64,000 nucleotides of DNA from NCBI GenBank assembly GCA_031291095.1, contig JARLJR010000138.1:1-64000 (forward strand). Direction: 5' to 3'. Under the pieces are notes generated by a model, which was not told where the DNA came from, made no database searches, and worked only from the letters and a program-made list of their open reading frames with translations. Both the position numbers and the translations under genes were made by a program. Shown piece after piece: positions 46,611-55,024 of this stretch. How positions within the stretch are numbered: position 1 is the stretch's first letter; every line of letters begins with the position of its first letter. Source of the stretch: Legionella sp. GTDB taxonomy: Bacteria; Pseudomonadota; Gammaproteobacteria; Legionellales; Legionellaceae.

Positions 46611-49575
46611 CCTCAGCCCTAACCTCCGATGACATGTGCAACTCCGCATTAAAATTTTTATGCGTTGCATGTAAGGCATTCTCTGAATTAGTACCCGCAA
46701 AAAAGAAAATACGGCCAGTGCTTTTATAATGAATAGCATGAGCAGCACCCAAAGTTAAACTGGCAAAGAAATTAGTAACCATCATTAAAATAAGTCGCAT
46801 CGCTTGAGATTGAGGGCATCGATCATGATGGAGTACCTCCTGCGTATAGCGGTCTTTTGCTTTCTCTAATGAGACAATCAATGACTGCGCCTCTCCTCTT
46901 GTGGAATGCTCAATCTGATAATAATTCTTTAACGCGTGATAACATTCCGCTTGGTATATAAGAGATGAGGTGCTCGCTTTCCGGTATTTTTCTGGAGCAG
47001 TTTTTAAACTTATTAAGATCCGTTGATTTGCATCATGGATTTTTAACACCCCAGAACAAAATTTCTCATTAGATATAAGTTCCAAATAATCAGCAATGTT
47101 CAGTTGAGCTTCCAAAAGAGCAAACACGGCCATTAACTGCTTTTGCGTTAAGATATTCTGTTTAATGAATTGATGTAAACAGGTCTCCGTACTTACTTTT
47201 GCAAGCAAATCGATGTGCTCATGAGTATGTAAGTACTCAAGTAAAGGACTGATCTTTATTCCGGCTTGGTACAGAATGTTTATCGCTGCAAAAAAATACG
47301 TAGGAGTTATCGGTTGGTATTGAGCAACAAGTGCTTCCTCTAAACTTGCCAGGTAAGCAACAATCCGTACATAATATTGACGACCAGAAAGGCTAGAACA
47401 GCGATCTAATAGGTAATGCATTGCCGCAAATAATTCTAATAAGTTGATGCTATCAGGCTCACTTAACCTCGCACTAATTTTGTTAAGCACCGCAAGTGCC
47501 ATGATTTGATATTCAAAGGTTAAGCGCTCACTTCCTCGAGCATGCATTAATAAAATTTCTGCTAACTGCTCGGCGGTATATTGCTGTGCAATATAAATTT
47601 GAGATGCCAAGATAAGGCAATCAATACGATCAGAGGCATCAGCACTAATACGATGATATTTTCCTACCCCTATTTTAGTAAAACTAAAGTGGCCAAAACT
47701 ATCTCTTGGCTCGATAATATTTCGCGTAATATTATTAAATGAAGCGTGCTGCGATGTAGTGAAATACAATTGATCCAAATTAGTCAGCATATCTTTATGA
47801 GTGACAATTTCCTTATTACTTAATAAGGATTCAATTAATAGGTTTCTTAAAAGCGCTCCATTGCTAAAATGCTGTTGTTTAATCTCCTCTAGTGAACTTC
47901 CACAGATACTGCTAATAAAGGCCCCTATGCGCATATCCCCATGCCGATTAAAGTCATCTTGAGCATTTAGCCGCATCGTATGAATAAGCTCTTCCGCATA
48001 ACTGTCTTTAGCACAAAGACCTAAAACACGACCATATTGCGCTTGATCGCTGTGAATCAAACCAAATTTTTGATGGCTTTCATGCAGAATTATTGAAAGT
48101 TGGCCCGATTCTATTAATGCCTGCACTTCAAGTGTTAATTGTAAATTAGAGTACAAAGCCGTAGTCGCATCAACAATAATTGTTAATGGCTTGTCCCGCT
48201 TTTTTTCAATCAATTTGCGCCTGGCAAAATGATTAATATCTACCCCAGGAGTCAAACCATCTTTATTAACAATTGGTCCCGCAGAAAGAATATAAATATC
48301 CGCATCCGACTCGGTAAGGTTATTTTTGGTAATATGAGCAAATTCATAATAACTGGGAGTACATACTTTAATCTTAGGTTCAGCACCGGTATGCGTCTTC
48401 ATTTGCCTAGCTAATTTCATGGCTAAAGTATAAGCATTTGTTCCTGACAGTGCAGGAAAAGCAACAAAATGCGAATTAACCATTTGTTCCTCGCCAAGCG
48501 TCAAGGAACTAAGAAATGCTTTTTTCGATTCACTAACAAATGCATTAAAACTATTTGCCAGAAACTGTGCGTCAGTTTGCTTTAATAAAGCCAAACTTAT
48601 TTCATGGATAATCACATAAATACAGAATGCATAACGTGGGTAGTGGTACTCATAAAAAGTATGCGTTAGTTCAAGCAGCAAGCTAATCCGCTTTATGGCA
48701 TCAGGAGGCATGTCGGGTAAAGCCTGAACTAGCTTAGCAAGATTCACGGCCAATAATCGCGTAGGATGTCGGTTACTTGCAGCAATCGCGGTTATTTTTT
48801 TCCATACAGGACGTTGTCTTAACTCTTCCCTGGTTACCGGTAAATTATCAACGCCTGAAATTTCTGGGCTTACGAGCTCTGGATAAAGCTCAGTTTTAAT
48901 ATTCTGGGCAATTTCCCAAGGAGAAGCAACCACGCCACAGGCGCGAATAATCTCCTTTATTTTAAGAATTTGACCAAAATTACACCGTGGAATAACTAGC
49001 AAGCCGATTGTATGATTCGCGTCCTTAATTAACTCAATGGGCACTTTAAGTGGAGGAAAATGGTTCTTTATGATTTCTTCAATTGGTGTATTATTCAATA
49101 AGCTTACTGGCATGTACTCATTGACGCTCTCAAGCTCAGGGGCAATTTCAAATTGCAGTAGTAATTGCTTTAAGAAAACAGTCGGCAAATCATCATCGCG
49201 ATGATAATAAGCACGAATATGAATATAAGGATTTGTAGTTTTATATTTAGAATTTGAGGGCAATTCGGCAGCATGGCGTCCAAACATAATTCTAGAGAGC
49301 AAGCGCTGCTCATCATCTGCAGCTACCATAGATAAATAAGCGGTGTAAGGATCTTGGATAAATTTGAGATTGAGTTGTCTTTTTCGCCACACACCCTGAA
49401 TGTATTTAGCCGCATGCTCTTGTTGCAAATCATCGGAGTCTTGAACTAATAATTCTTGTTCGTGATTAATTAACTCAGGTAAATCCTCTGTGTTAATACC
49501 TGATAACCTGATTTGCTGTTTTAAATAATTGAATAAAACTTGTAATGAACTAGTTGAATCAAAAAAATAATTCAT
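46606..49575 (-). CDS. Large unknown protein with IQ-like motif and aminotransferase-like segment; candidate effector
   Basis: A 989-residue soluble protein from ATG 49575; a GTG at 49593 also opens the frame. Residues 55-75 contain AAKYIQGVWRKRQLNLKF, which fits the first half of a calmodulin-binding IQ motif (IQxxxR). The centre looks like a fold-type I pyridoxal-phosphate enzyme: LSGTNAYTLAMKLAR (about 377-391) resembles the SGTEAN-type cofactor loop, IIVDATTALYSN (about 467) the cofactor-ring Asp region, and ESHQKFG (499-505) a possible Schiff-base Lys. The C-terminal 350 residues are helical. There is no signal peptide or membrane segment. I do not recognise the protein; the size and eukaryotic-like motif point to an effector. 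Confidence 0.65.
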   Translation of the reverse strand: MNYFFDSTSSLQVLFNYLKQQIRLSGINTEDLPELINHEQELLVQDSDDLQQEHAAKYIQGVWRKRQLNLKFIQDPYTAYLSMVAADDEQRLLSRIMFGRHAAELPSNSKYKTTNPYIHIRAYYHRDDDLPTVFLKQLLLQFEIAPELESVNEYMPVSLLNNTPIEEIIKNHFPPLKVPIELIKDANHTIGLLVIPRCNFGQILKIKEIIRACGVVASPWEIAQNIKTELYPELVSPEISGVDNLPVTREELRQRPVWKKITAIAASNRHPTRLLAVNLAKLVQALPDMPPDAIKRISLLLELTHTFYEYHYPRYAFCIYVIIHEISLALLKQTDAQFLANSFNAFVSESKKAFLSSLTLGEEQMVNSHFVAFPALSGTNAYTLAMKLARQMKTHTGAEPKIKVCTPSYYEFAHITKNNLTESDADIYILSAGPIVNKDGLTPGVDINHFARRKLIEKKRDKPLTIIVDATTALYSNLQLTLEVQALIESGQLSIILHESHQKFGLIHSDQAQYGRVLGLCAKDSYAEELIHTMRLNAQDDFNRHGDMRIGAFISSICGSSLEEIKQQHFSNGALLRNLLIESLLSNKEIVTHKDMLTNLDQLYFTTSQHASFNNITRNIIEPRDSFGHFSFTKIGVGKYHRISADASDRIDCLILASQIYIAQQYTAEQLAEILLMHARGSERLTFEYQIMALAVLNKISARLSEPDSINLLELFAAMHYLLDRCSSLSGRQYYVRIVAYLASLEEALVAQYQPITPTYFFAAINILYQAGIKISPLLEYLHTHEHIDLLAKVSTETCLHQFIKQNILTQKQLMAVFALLEAQLNIADYLELISNEKFCSGVLKIHDANQRILISLKTAPEKYRKASTSSLIYQAECYHALKNYYQIEHSTRGEAQSLIVSLEKAKDRYTQEVLHHDRCPQSQAMRLILMMVTNFFASLTLGAAHAIHYKSTGRIFFFAGTNSENALHATHKNFNAELHMSSEVRAEA

Positions 49576-49665
49576 GTTGTATCTTAGGTTCACACATTGA
49601 TGTTATTGTGCATTAATTTTGAATTAAATTACTTTAACAAGGATGTGGAAAAGAAGGAATATCAT

Positions 49666-50205
49666 TTAATAATTAAAAATACGTGGACCTAGCTCATCCT
49701 CATAGCCAAATTCGTGTAAATCTTTTAAGCGATAAGTAAATAAGATCCCATCAAGATGATCACACTCATGCTGAATAATGCGTGCATGAAATCCTTCAGC
49801 AAGCCCAGTAATAAAATGGCCTTCAGCATCATATCCACTGTATTCAATTTTCTTATAGCGTGACACCAAACCTCGCAAACAAGGAAGACTCAAACATCCT
49901 TCCCAACCATCAACCATTTCATCAGAAATGACTTTATAAGAAGGATTAATCAAGACAGTAAAAGGAACGGGTTTTGCATTCGGGTAACGTTTACTCTTCT
50001 CAAATCCCAGCATAATGATTCTTTTGTTACAACCAACTTGTGGGGCAGTAATCCCCACCCCACCCTTCTCTTCCATGGTATCTCGCATATTTTGTAGCAA
50101 CGTTGCAATTTCCGGATGAGTATGGATTGGATCGAAATCAATAAGAGGTGTAGAGGGAAGTCCTAATTGTTTGCTACCCATTTTTACAATCGCTTGTGTG
50201 GACAT
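49666..50205 (-). CDS. def: Peptide deformylase
   Basis: Iron/zinc enzyme that removes the formyl group from nascent proteins, 179 residues. All three motifs are present: GVGITAPQVG (motif 1, GxGxAAxQ with Ala replaced by Thr), EGCLSLPCL (motif 2, metal-binding Cys) and IQHECDHLDGILF (motif 3, HExxH). It is not next to fmt here, unlike in many bacteria. The T in motif 1 and the setting apart from fmt hint at a second or divergent deformylase, but all catalytic residues are retained. Confidence 0.93.
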   Translation of the reverse strand: MSTQAIVKMGSKQLGLPSTPLIDFDPIHTHPEIATLLQNMRDTMEEKGGVGITAPQVGCNKRIIMLGFEKSKRYPNAKPVPFTVLINPSYKVISDEMVDGWEGCLSLPCLRGLVSRYKKIEYSGYDAEGHFITGLAEGFHARIIQHECDHLDGILFTYRLKDLHEFGYEDELGPRIFNY

Positions 50206-50360
50206 GACTGGTTCCTGGGTTGGTTGATGAATTAACCGTTCTGAGTTAAGAGAATCTTTTTTAATTATAGAATTGAATTGGAGGAAAAGAAGAAAACTTT
50301 GTTAATAATAGAGCAAATAATTCGGATTTTTTATTGTTTAGTGCCCCATACGCTTATGAC

Positions 50361-50447
50361 ATCATCCCGAACACCGTGAAGATCTCCTGAATGTGGCATT
50401 GTGCTACATTCAGGAGATCCTTCGTCGTAAACTCCTCAGGATGACGT
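50361..50447. repeat. Single REP-type palindromic repeat
   Basis: CATCATCCCGAACACCGTGAAGA with TCTCCTGAATG on the left and CATTCAGGAGATCCTTCGTC, GTAAACTCCTCAGGATGACG on the right. Closely similar to the copy at 45435-45520. It lies between serS and def; the rest of 50206-50463 shows no gene. Confidence 0.88.
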
Positions 50448-50463
50448 ACTGAGCTCAGCTCTC

Positions 50464-51747
50464 TTAATTATTAACGCGAATACATTCCATACCACCCAAA
50501 TAAGACCGTAAAGCCATCGGGATATGAATGTTACCCTCTTTGTCCTGATAGTTTTCCATCAAAGCTACTAAGGTTCGGCCAACTGCAAGGCCAGACCCAT
50601 TTAAGGTATGGACCGGCTCTATGTCACGCTCTTCGTTACGTCTATATCGAGCTTTCATCCGGCGAGCCTGGAATGCTTCCATATTCGAACAAGAAGAGAT
50701 TTCACGGTACATATTCTGACTCGGTAACCATACTTCTATGTCATAGGTTTTTGCAGCACTAGGCCCCATATCACCGGAACATAAAGTAACTACCCGATAA
50801 GATAATTCCAGTCGTTGTAAAATTGTTTCTGCATGCTGGACTAGCTGTTCCAAAGCATGATAAGAATCTTCCGGTTTTGTCACCCAAACCAACTCTACTT
50901 TTTCGAATTGATGCTGGCGAATCATCCCTTTAGTATCTTTACCATAAGAACCCGCTTCACTACGAAAACAAGGGGTATGACATGCGTATTGCATCGGCAA
51001 CATATCTTCGGTAAGTAAGGTATCGCGAACCGTATTGGTCACAGGGATTTCTGCTGTTGGGATTAAGTAATAACCTTGATCACCGCTTAACTTAAACAAA
51101 TCCTCTTCAAACTTTGGCAATTGCCCTGTACCTAATAAACTGTCTGCATTGACAATATAAGGAACATAAATTTCCTGATAGCCATGATGCTGGGTATGAA
51201 TATCCAACATAAATTGGATTAAAGCTCGGTGTAATCTGGCTAATTGATTGCGCATCACCACAAAACGACTGCCAGTTAATTTAGCAGCCATTGCAAAATC
51301 CATTTGGCCTAATGCCTCACCAAGCTCATCATGCGACTTCACAGAGAAATCAAAGCTAGGAATTGTTCCCCAGCGTCGAACCTCCACATTATCCTTCTCA
51401 TCTGCACCAACAGGTACTGATTCGTGAGGAATATTAGGTAAACGTAAGGCTATTGCTTCGATTTGTTGTAATAATTCATCAAGCTCTTGCTTTTTCTGCT
51501 CTAGCTCCGCGCCAATCCGGTTAACCTCTTCGCGCATTGGATCAATATCTTCCCCACGAGATTTGGCGATACCAATAGCTTTGGAACGAGTGTTTCGTTC
51601 ATTTTGCAGGGCTTGAGTTGCAACTTGAAGTTCTTTGCGCTTTTCATCCAAAGTCGTAAATGAAGCGATATCAAATTGAAAACCACGCTTTAACAATTGG
51701 GAAGCAACGAATTGAGGGTCATCTCGTAATAATTGAATATCTAACAT
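50464..51747 (-). CDS. serS: Seryl-tRNA synthetase
   Basis: Class II aminoacyl-tRNA synthetase, 427 residues. The N-terminal long coiled-coil arm that contacts tRNA-Ser spans about residues 30-110. The catalytic core has class II motif 2 ([20 protein letters not shown] followed by QHQFEKVEL) and motif 3 ([21 protein letters not shown]). The start [14 protein letters not shown] is standard. It lies downstream of lpxA on the same strand across a palindromic element. Confidence 0.97.
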   Translation of the reverse strand: MLDIQLLRDDPQFVASQLLKRGFQFDIASFTTLDEKRKELQVATQALQNERNTRSKAIGIAKSRGEDIDPMREEVNRIGAELEQKKQELDELLQQIEAIALRLPNIPHESVPVGADEKDNVEVRRWGTIPSFDFSVKSHDELGEALGQMDFAMAAKLTGSRFVVMRNQLARLHRALIQFMLDIHTQHHGYQEIYVPYIVNADSLLGTGQLPKFEEDLFKLSGDQGYYLIPTAEIPVTNTVRDTLLTEDMLPMQYACHTPCFRSEAGSYGKDTKGMIRQHQFEKVELVWVTKPEDSYHALEQLVQHAETILQRLELSYRVVTLCSGDMGPSAAKTYDIEVWLPSQNMYREISSCSNMEAFQARRMKARYRRNEERDIEPVHTLNGSGLAVGRTLVALMENYQDKEGNIHIPMALRSYLGGMECIRVNN

Positions 51748-51775
51748 AGGCTGTCACTCTAACTTATGATTTTGT

Positions 51776-51891
51776 TAAGGGCCAACCCCTTACCCTACGC
51801 CTCGCGGCTTGCCCGCAGGATCCAGCTTTGATGCCACATTCCTGGATGCCGCGGACAAGCCACAGCACGTAGGCGATTATGAGGGCTGACC
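51776..51891. repeat. Imperfect palindromic repeat between lpxA and serS
   Basis: GGGCCAACCCCTTACCCTAC, GCCTCGCGGCTTGCCCGCAG and GATCCAG on the left pair imperfectly with CTGGATGCCGCGGACAAGCC, ACAGCACGTAGGCGATTATG and AGGGCTGACC on the right, around a loop near TTTGATGCCACATTC. This is a different family from the REP-type elements above. It occupies the serS leader region. Confidence 0.75.
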
Positions 51892-51963
51892 TTTTACATT
51901 TGTTTGTATCAAATCCGGTTTGATATATCCGCCCACTCATCAACGAAGCAGGTAGTCTTTAGT

Positions 51964-52734
51964 TTATCGTACAATACCACGTGTTGATCGATTTAATAAA
52001 TCAATCATAGGAATCACTTCTGGGCATTCGTTCTGCATCAACTCCAATTCAGCGAGCGATTGCTGCACTGTTAGCCCTTTGCGAAAGATCACTTTATAAG
52101 CGCGGCGAAGGGAGTTAATTGCCTCAGAAGAAAATCCACGTCGACGTAAGCCTACGGTATTAATGCCATATACCGAAGGTGTGTATCCAGCAACCATAAT
52201 ATAAGGAAGTACATCTTTAGACACATAAGTAGCTCGGGCGATAAAAGCATAAGCGCCTACATGACAGAACTGATGTACCGCTGCATAACCACCAATAATG
52301 GCATAGTTATCAACTGTTACATGTCCTGATAATGCGCCATAACTAATAAGAATGATGTTATTACCTAGCATGCAATCATGGCCAACATGGGTATAAGCCA
52401 TTAAGAAGTTATCATTACCAATACGAGTCACCCCACCGCCTTTGACGGTACCGCGGTTGATCATACAGTATTCGCGAATGATATTATTATCACCTATTTC
52501 CAGGCGTGTAGATTCACCTTTATAAGTGACGTCTTGAGGCTCATCACCTAAAGAGGCGAATTGGAAAATTTTATTATTTTTACCAATGGTCGTTGGACCT
52601 TTAAGCACTGCATAAGGACCTATCCAGGTATTCTCACCGATTTCAACGTCTGCACCAATTACTGCGCCAGGGCCTACTGTCACACCTTTCGCTAATTTAG
52701 CAGATGGGTGAATTATTGCTCTTTCATCTATCAC
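51964..52734 (-). CDS. lpxA: UDP-N-acetylglucosamine acyltransferase
   Basis: First enzyme of lipid A synthesis, 256 residues, a left-handed beta-helix of hexapeptide repeats (for example VTVGPGAVIGADVEIGENTW) followed by a helical C-terminal domain. The catalytic His lies in AYTHVGHDCMLGNN. Its start overlaps the fabZ stop by four bases. lpxB, which often follows in gammaproteobacteria, is absent; serS follows instead. Confidence 0.97.
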   Translation of the reverse strand: MIDERAIIHPSAKLAKGVTVGPGAVIGADVEIGENTWIGPYAVLKGPTTIGKNNKIFQFASLGDEPQDVTYKGESTRLEIGDNNIIREYCMINRGTVKGGGVTRIGNDNFLMAYTHVGHDCMLGNNIILISYGALSGHVTVDNYAIIGGYAAVHQFCHVGAYAFIARATYVSKDVLPYIMVAGYTPSVYGINTVGLRRRGFSSEAINSLRRAYKVIFRKGLTVQQSLAELELMQNECPEVIPMIDLLNRSTRGIVR

Positions 52735-53180
52735 TTTTGAATTTCCTTTGCTGCACTTAATAAATCCGCAGAACAGGCCAGTTTATCGCCTACATAAGCT
52801 TCGCCATGCATACGCCAAAACGCTTTTTTCCTTCCTAAGAATTTTACTTCCAAGCGTAATTGATCTCCCGGAGTCACTATATGTTTAAATTTTGCATTAT
52901 CAATACCTGCAAAAAAATGTAATACATTATCCGCATGAGTATGGGATACTGCGGCTAAAATTCCACTTGCTTGCGCTAATGCTTCGAGCATTAATACACC
53001 TGGCATTACCGGATTTTCTGGGAAATGACCCGTAAAAAAGTTTTCATTAATCGTAACATTTTTTATCGCAGTCAAATAATCAAAAACTTTGTAATCTAAT
53101 ACCCTATCAACCAACATCATTGGGTAACGGTGAGGCAACAAATTAAAAATTTGTTTGATATCCAATATAGATTCGCTCAT
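52731..53180 (-). CDS. fabZ: 3-hydroxyacyl-ACP dehydratase
   Basis: Hot-dog fold dehydratase of fatty-acid synthesis, 149 residues. The catalytic His and Glu are in GHFPENPVMPGVLMLEALAQ. It precedes lpxA with a four-base overlap and follows lpxD after a 173-base gap in which I see no gene. The arrangement balances supply of hydroxyacyl-ACP between fatty-acid and lipid A synthesis, as known in E. coli. Confidence 0.97.
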   Translation of the reverse strand: MSESILDIKQIFNLLPHRYPMMLVDRVLDYKVFDYLTAIKNVTINENFFTGHFPENPVMPGVLMLEALAQASGILAAVSHTHADNVLHFFAGIDNAKFKHIVTPGDQLRLEVKFLGRKKAFWRMHGEAYVGDKLACSADLLSAAKEIQK

Positions 53181-53353
53181 TCTTATTTTCCTGTTTTAGT
53201 ATCAGGTTTGGGTATGACTGAACGGGTATGTTCAATTACACCTTTTGGACTTCTTAAAAAGAGGAGCCATTATCCTGTTTTAATCTGTCCAAAGCAATTA
53301 TTAATATTAAAGTTGGTTTATATTTCTACTACTGTGCCCCAAATGGCGGATAA

Positions 53354-54367
53354 TTATGTGCTCAATTTCTTTTCAAGAGCACCCAATCTATTTATATAAT
53401 CATCCAAGCGTCGAAATCGTGCCGCGTTACGGCGCCAGCGCTTATGTTCATGAACTAAAGTCCCTGAAGAGTAAATACCCGGCTTAGCAATGGATTTACT
53501 TACAGTGGACATCCCGGTAATCACCACATCCGCAGCCAAATGCACATAAGCCGCTATACTGCTAGCCCCACCAATAATGCAATCAGCCTCTATTTGTGCA
53601 TAAGCCCCTATTGCAGCACATCCAGCAATCACGGTATTTTTACCAATCAGCACATCGTGAGCAATCTGTACTAAATTATCAACACAGACTCCCTCGGCTA
53701 AATAAGTATCGCCTAAGGTGCCACGATCAATTACCGTATTCGCCCCCAGATGAACTTTATCCGCAAGAATAACGCCCCCTACAACAGGATCTTGTAACCA
53801 ATAACCCTGTTGTTTTACATAATTAAAGGGCGATGCCCCCACCACTGTTCCGGAGTTAATAACAACATGTGCGCCAATTTGAGCCCCCGCATGCACCACC
53901 GTATTATTGGCAATCTGGCTGTTTTTGCCAATACGCACATCCGCTTCAATCACGCTATGTGCTCCGATAACAACGCCCTCAGCAAGTTGTGCACCTGCAC
54001 CAATAACGCTGTAGGCACCTACGGCAACATTATGTCCCAATTGGGCGCTAGGATGTATTTGTGCGCTTGCCGCAATTTCTGCTGTTCGCGGCTGCTGTTG
54101 AGATAAATACTGTGTGGCTTGGATCATCGCTTGTAATGGGTTGGGAACAATAATGACATTCCCGGAATAGGCGTGATGATACTCTGCCTTAAGTAATACG
54201 GCACCTGCTGCAGTATTACTTAAGGCTTGAGAAAACATGGGATTATCGTAATAAGCCAGATCCTGAGCGCTTGCTCGGGTCAGTGAAGCCAAAGAAAAAA
54301 TGGCGTGATTGGCATTGCCATGCCACACGCCATCTAAATGCTTAGCTAATTGTGCTAAAGTTAGCAA
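53354..54367 (-). CDS. lpxD: UDP-3-O-acylglucosamine N-acyltransferase
   Basis: Third enzyme of lipid A synthesis, 337 residues: an N-terminal uridine-binding domain (LTLAQLAKHLDGVWHGNA), a long left-handed beta-helix of hexapeptide repeats and a C-terminal helix. The catalytic His is in QIAHDVLIGKNT. It lies 15 bases downstream of skp. L. pneumophila has more than one lpxD-type gene; this copy is the one in the bamA cluster. Confidence 0.95.
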   Translation of the reverse strand: MLTLAQLAKHLDGVWHGNANHAIFSLASLTRASAQDLAYYDNPMFSQALSNTAAGAVLLKAEYHHAYSGNVIIVPNPLQAMIQATQYLSQQQPRTAEIAASAQIHPSAQLGHNVAVGAYSVIGAGAQLAEGVVIGAHSVIEADVRIGKNSQIANNTVVHAGAQIGAHVVINSGTVVGASPFNYVKQQGYWLQDPVVGGVILADKVHLGANTVIDRGTLGDTYLAEGVCVDNLVQIAHDVLIGKNTVIAGCAAIGAYAQIEADCIIGGASSIAAYVHLAADVVITGMSTVSKSIAKPGIYSSGTLVHEHKRWRRNAARFRRLDDYINRLGALEKKLST

Positions 54368-54382
54368 CTTTATCGCACCGAA

Positions 54383-54880
54383 TTAGTTAATTGCTTTAAC
54401 AACTTTATCAGTTACATCAAGAGTATCCGCACTGAAAGGTGCAGCATCTTTTTGCACGATTAGATCATATTTGCCGTCTTTAGCAACTTTAGAAATTGCT
54501 GCACGAACTTTAGAATATAAACCTTCCATTGCTTCGTTGTTTGCAGTGCTTAATTCTTGTTGATATTGTTGACCATCACGCTCGAATTGTTGTTGCGCTG
54601 CAACAATTTTCTTTTCCAGATCTTTCTTCTGAGTAGCACTCATTACTGCGTTATCACGCTTAAACTTTTCCATGTCTGTTTTCAAGCTAGCTTCCATAGC
54701 AACTAACTTGTCACGACGTGGTTTGAATTCTTTTTCCAACTTTTGTTGGACATCTTTCATTTGACTGGAAGTCTGCATGATTTTTTGTAAATCAACAACA
54801 CCAATCTTTGCTGCATCAGCGAATGCACTAGCACAGAATACGCTCAAAACAAAGACTAAAACGCCACCAAACCGCTTCAT
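54383..54880 (-). CDS. skp: Periplasmic chaperone Skp/OmpH
   Basis: Holdase for unfolded outer-membrane proteins, 165 residues. A signal peptide (GVLVFVLSVFCASAFA) precedes a mature part with long charged helices (residues 40-120) that form the jellyfish tentacles of the trimer. The segment AAKIGVVDLQKIMQTS is the usual start of the mature domain. It lies between bamA upstream and lpxD downstream. Confidence 0.95.
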   Translation of the reverse strand: MKRFGGVLVFVLSVFCASAFADAAKIGVVDLQKIMQTSSQMKDVQQKLEKEFKPRRDKLVAMEASLKTDMEKFKRDNAVMSATQKKDLEKKIVAAQQQFERDGQQYQQELSTANNEAMEGLYSKVRAAISKVAKDGKYDLIVQKDAAPFSADTLDVTDKVVKAIN

Positions 54881-54980
54881 AAGCTCTCTCCTAAATTAAA
54901 GACCAAGATGCTAGCACAATTCGAAATGGGTTGCGATATATACAAAGATGAGATTGAAAATATTTTTGGATAATGAGATT

Positions 54981-55018
54981 TCATTGTAGGTTGGGCCCAT
55001 GGGCCCAACCTACAATGA
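54981..55018. terminator. Perfect 38-base palindrome between bamA and skp
   Basis: TCATTGTAGGTTGGGCCCA is followed immediately by its exact reverse complement. It lies six bases after the bamA stop and about 100 bases before the skp start. No T-run follows on the minus strand. Probable roles are attenuation between bamA and skp, or protection of the mRNA end. The arm shares 14 bases with the element at 3058-3127. Confidence 0.75.
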
Positions 55019-55024
55019 TAAATA

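Noticed and set aside
53181-53353. Small gene between fabZ and lpxD
   Set aside because: Frames crossing the gap run antisense into fabZ or lpxD and lack ribosome sites; the gap is better read as leader sequence.
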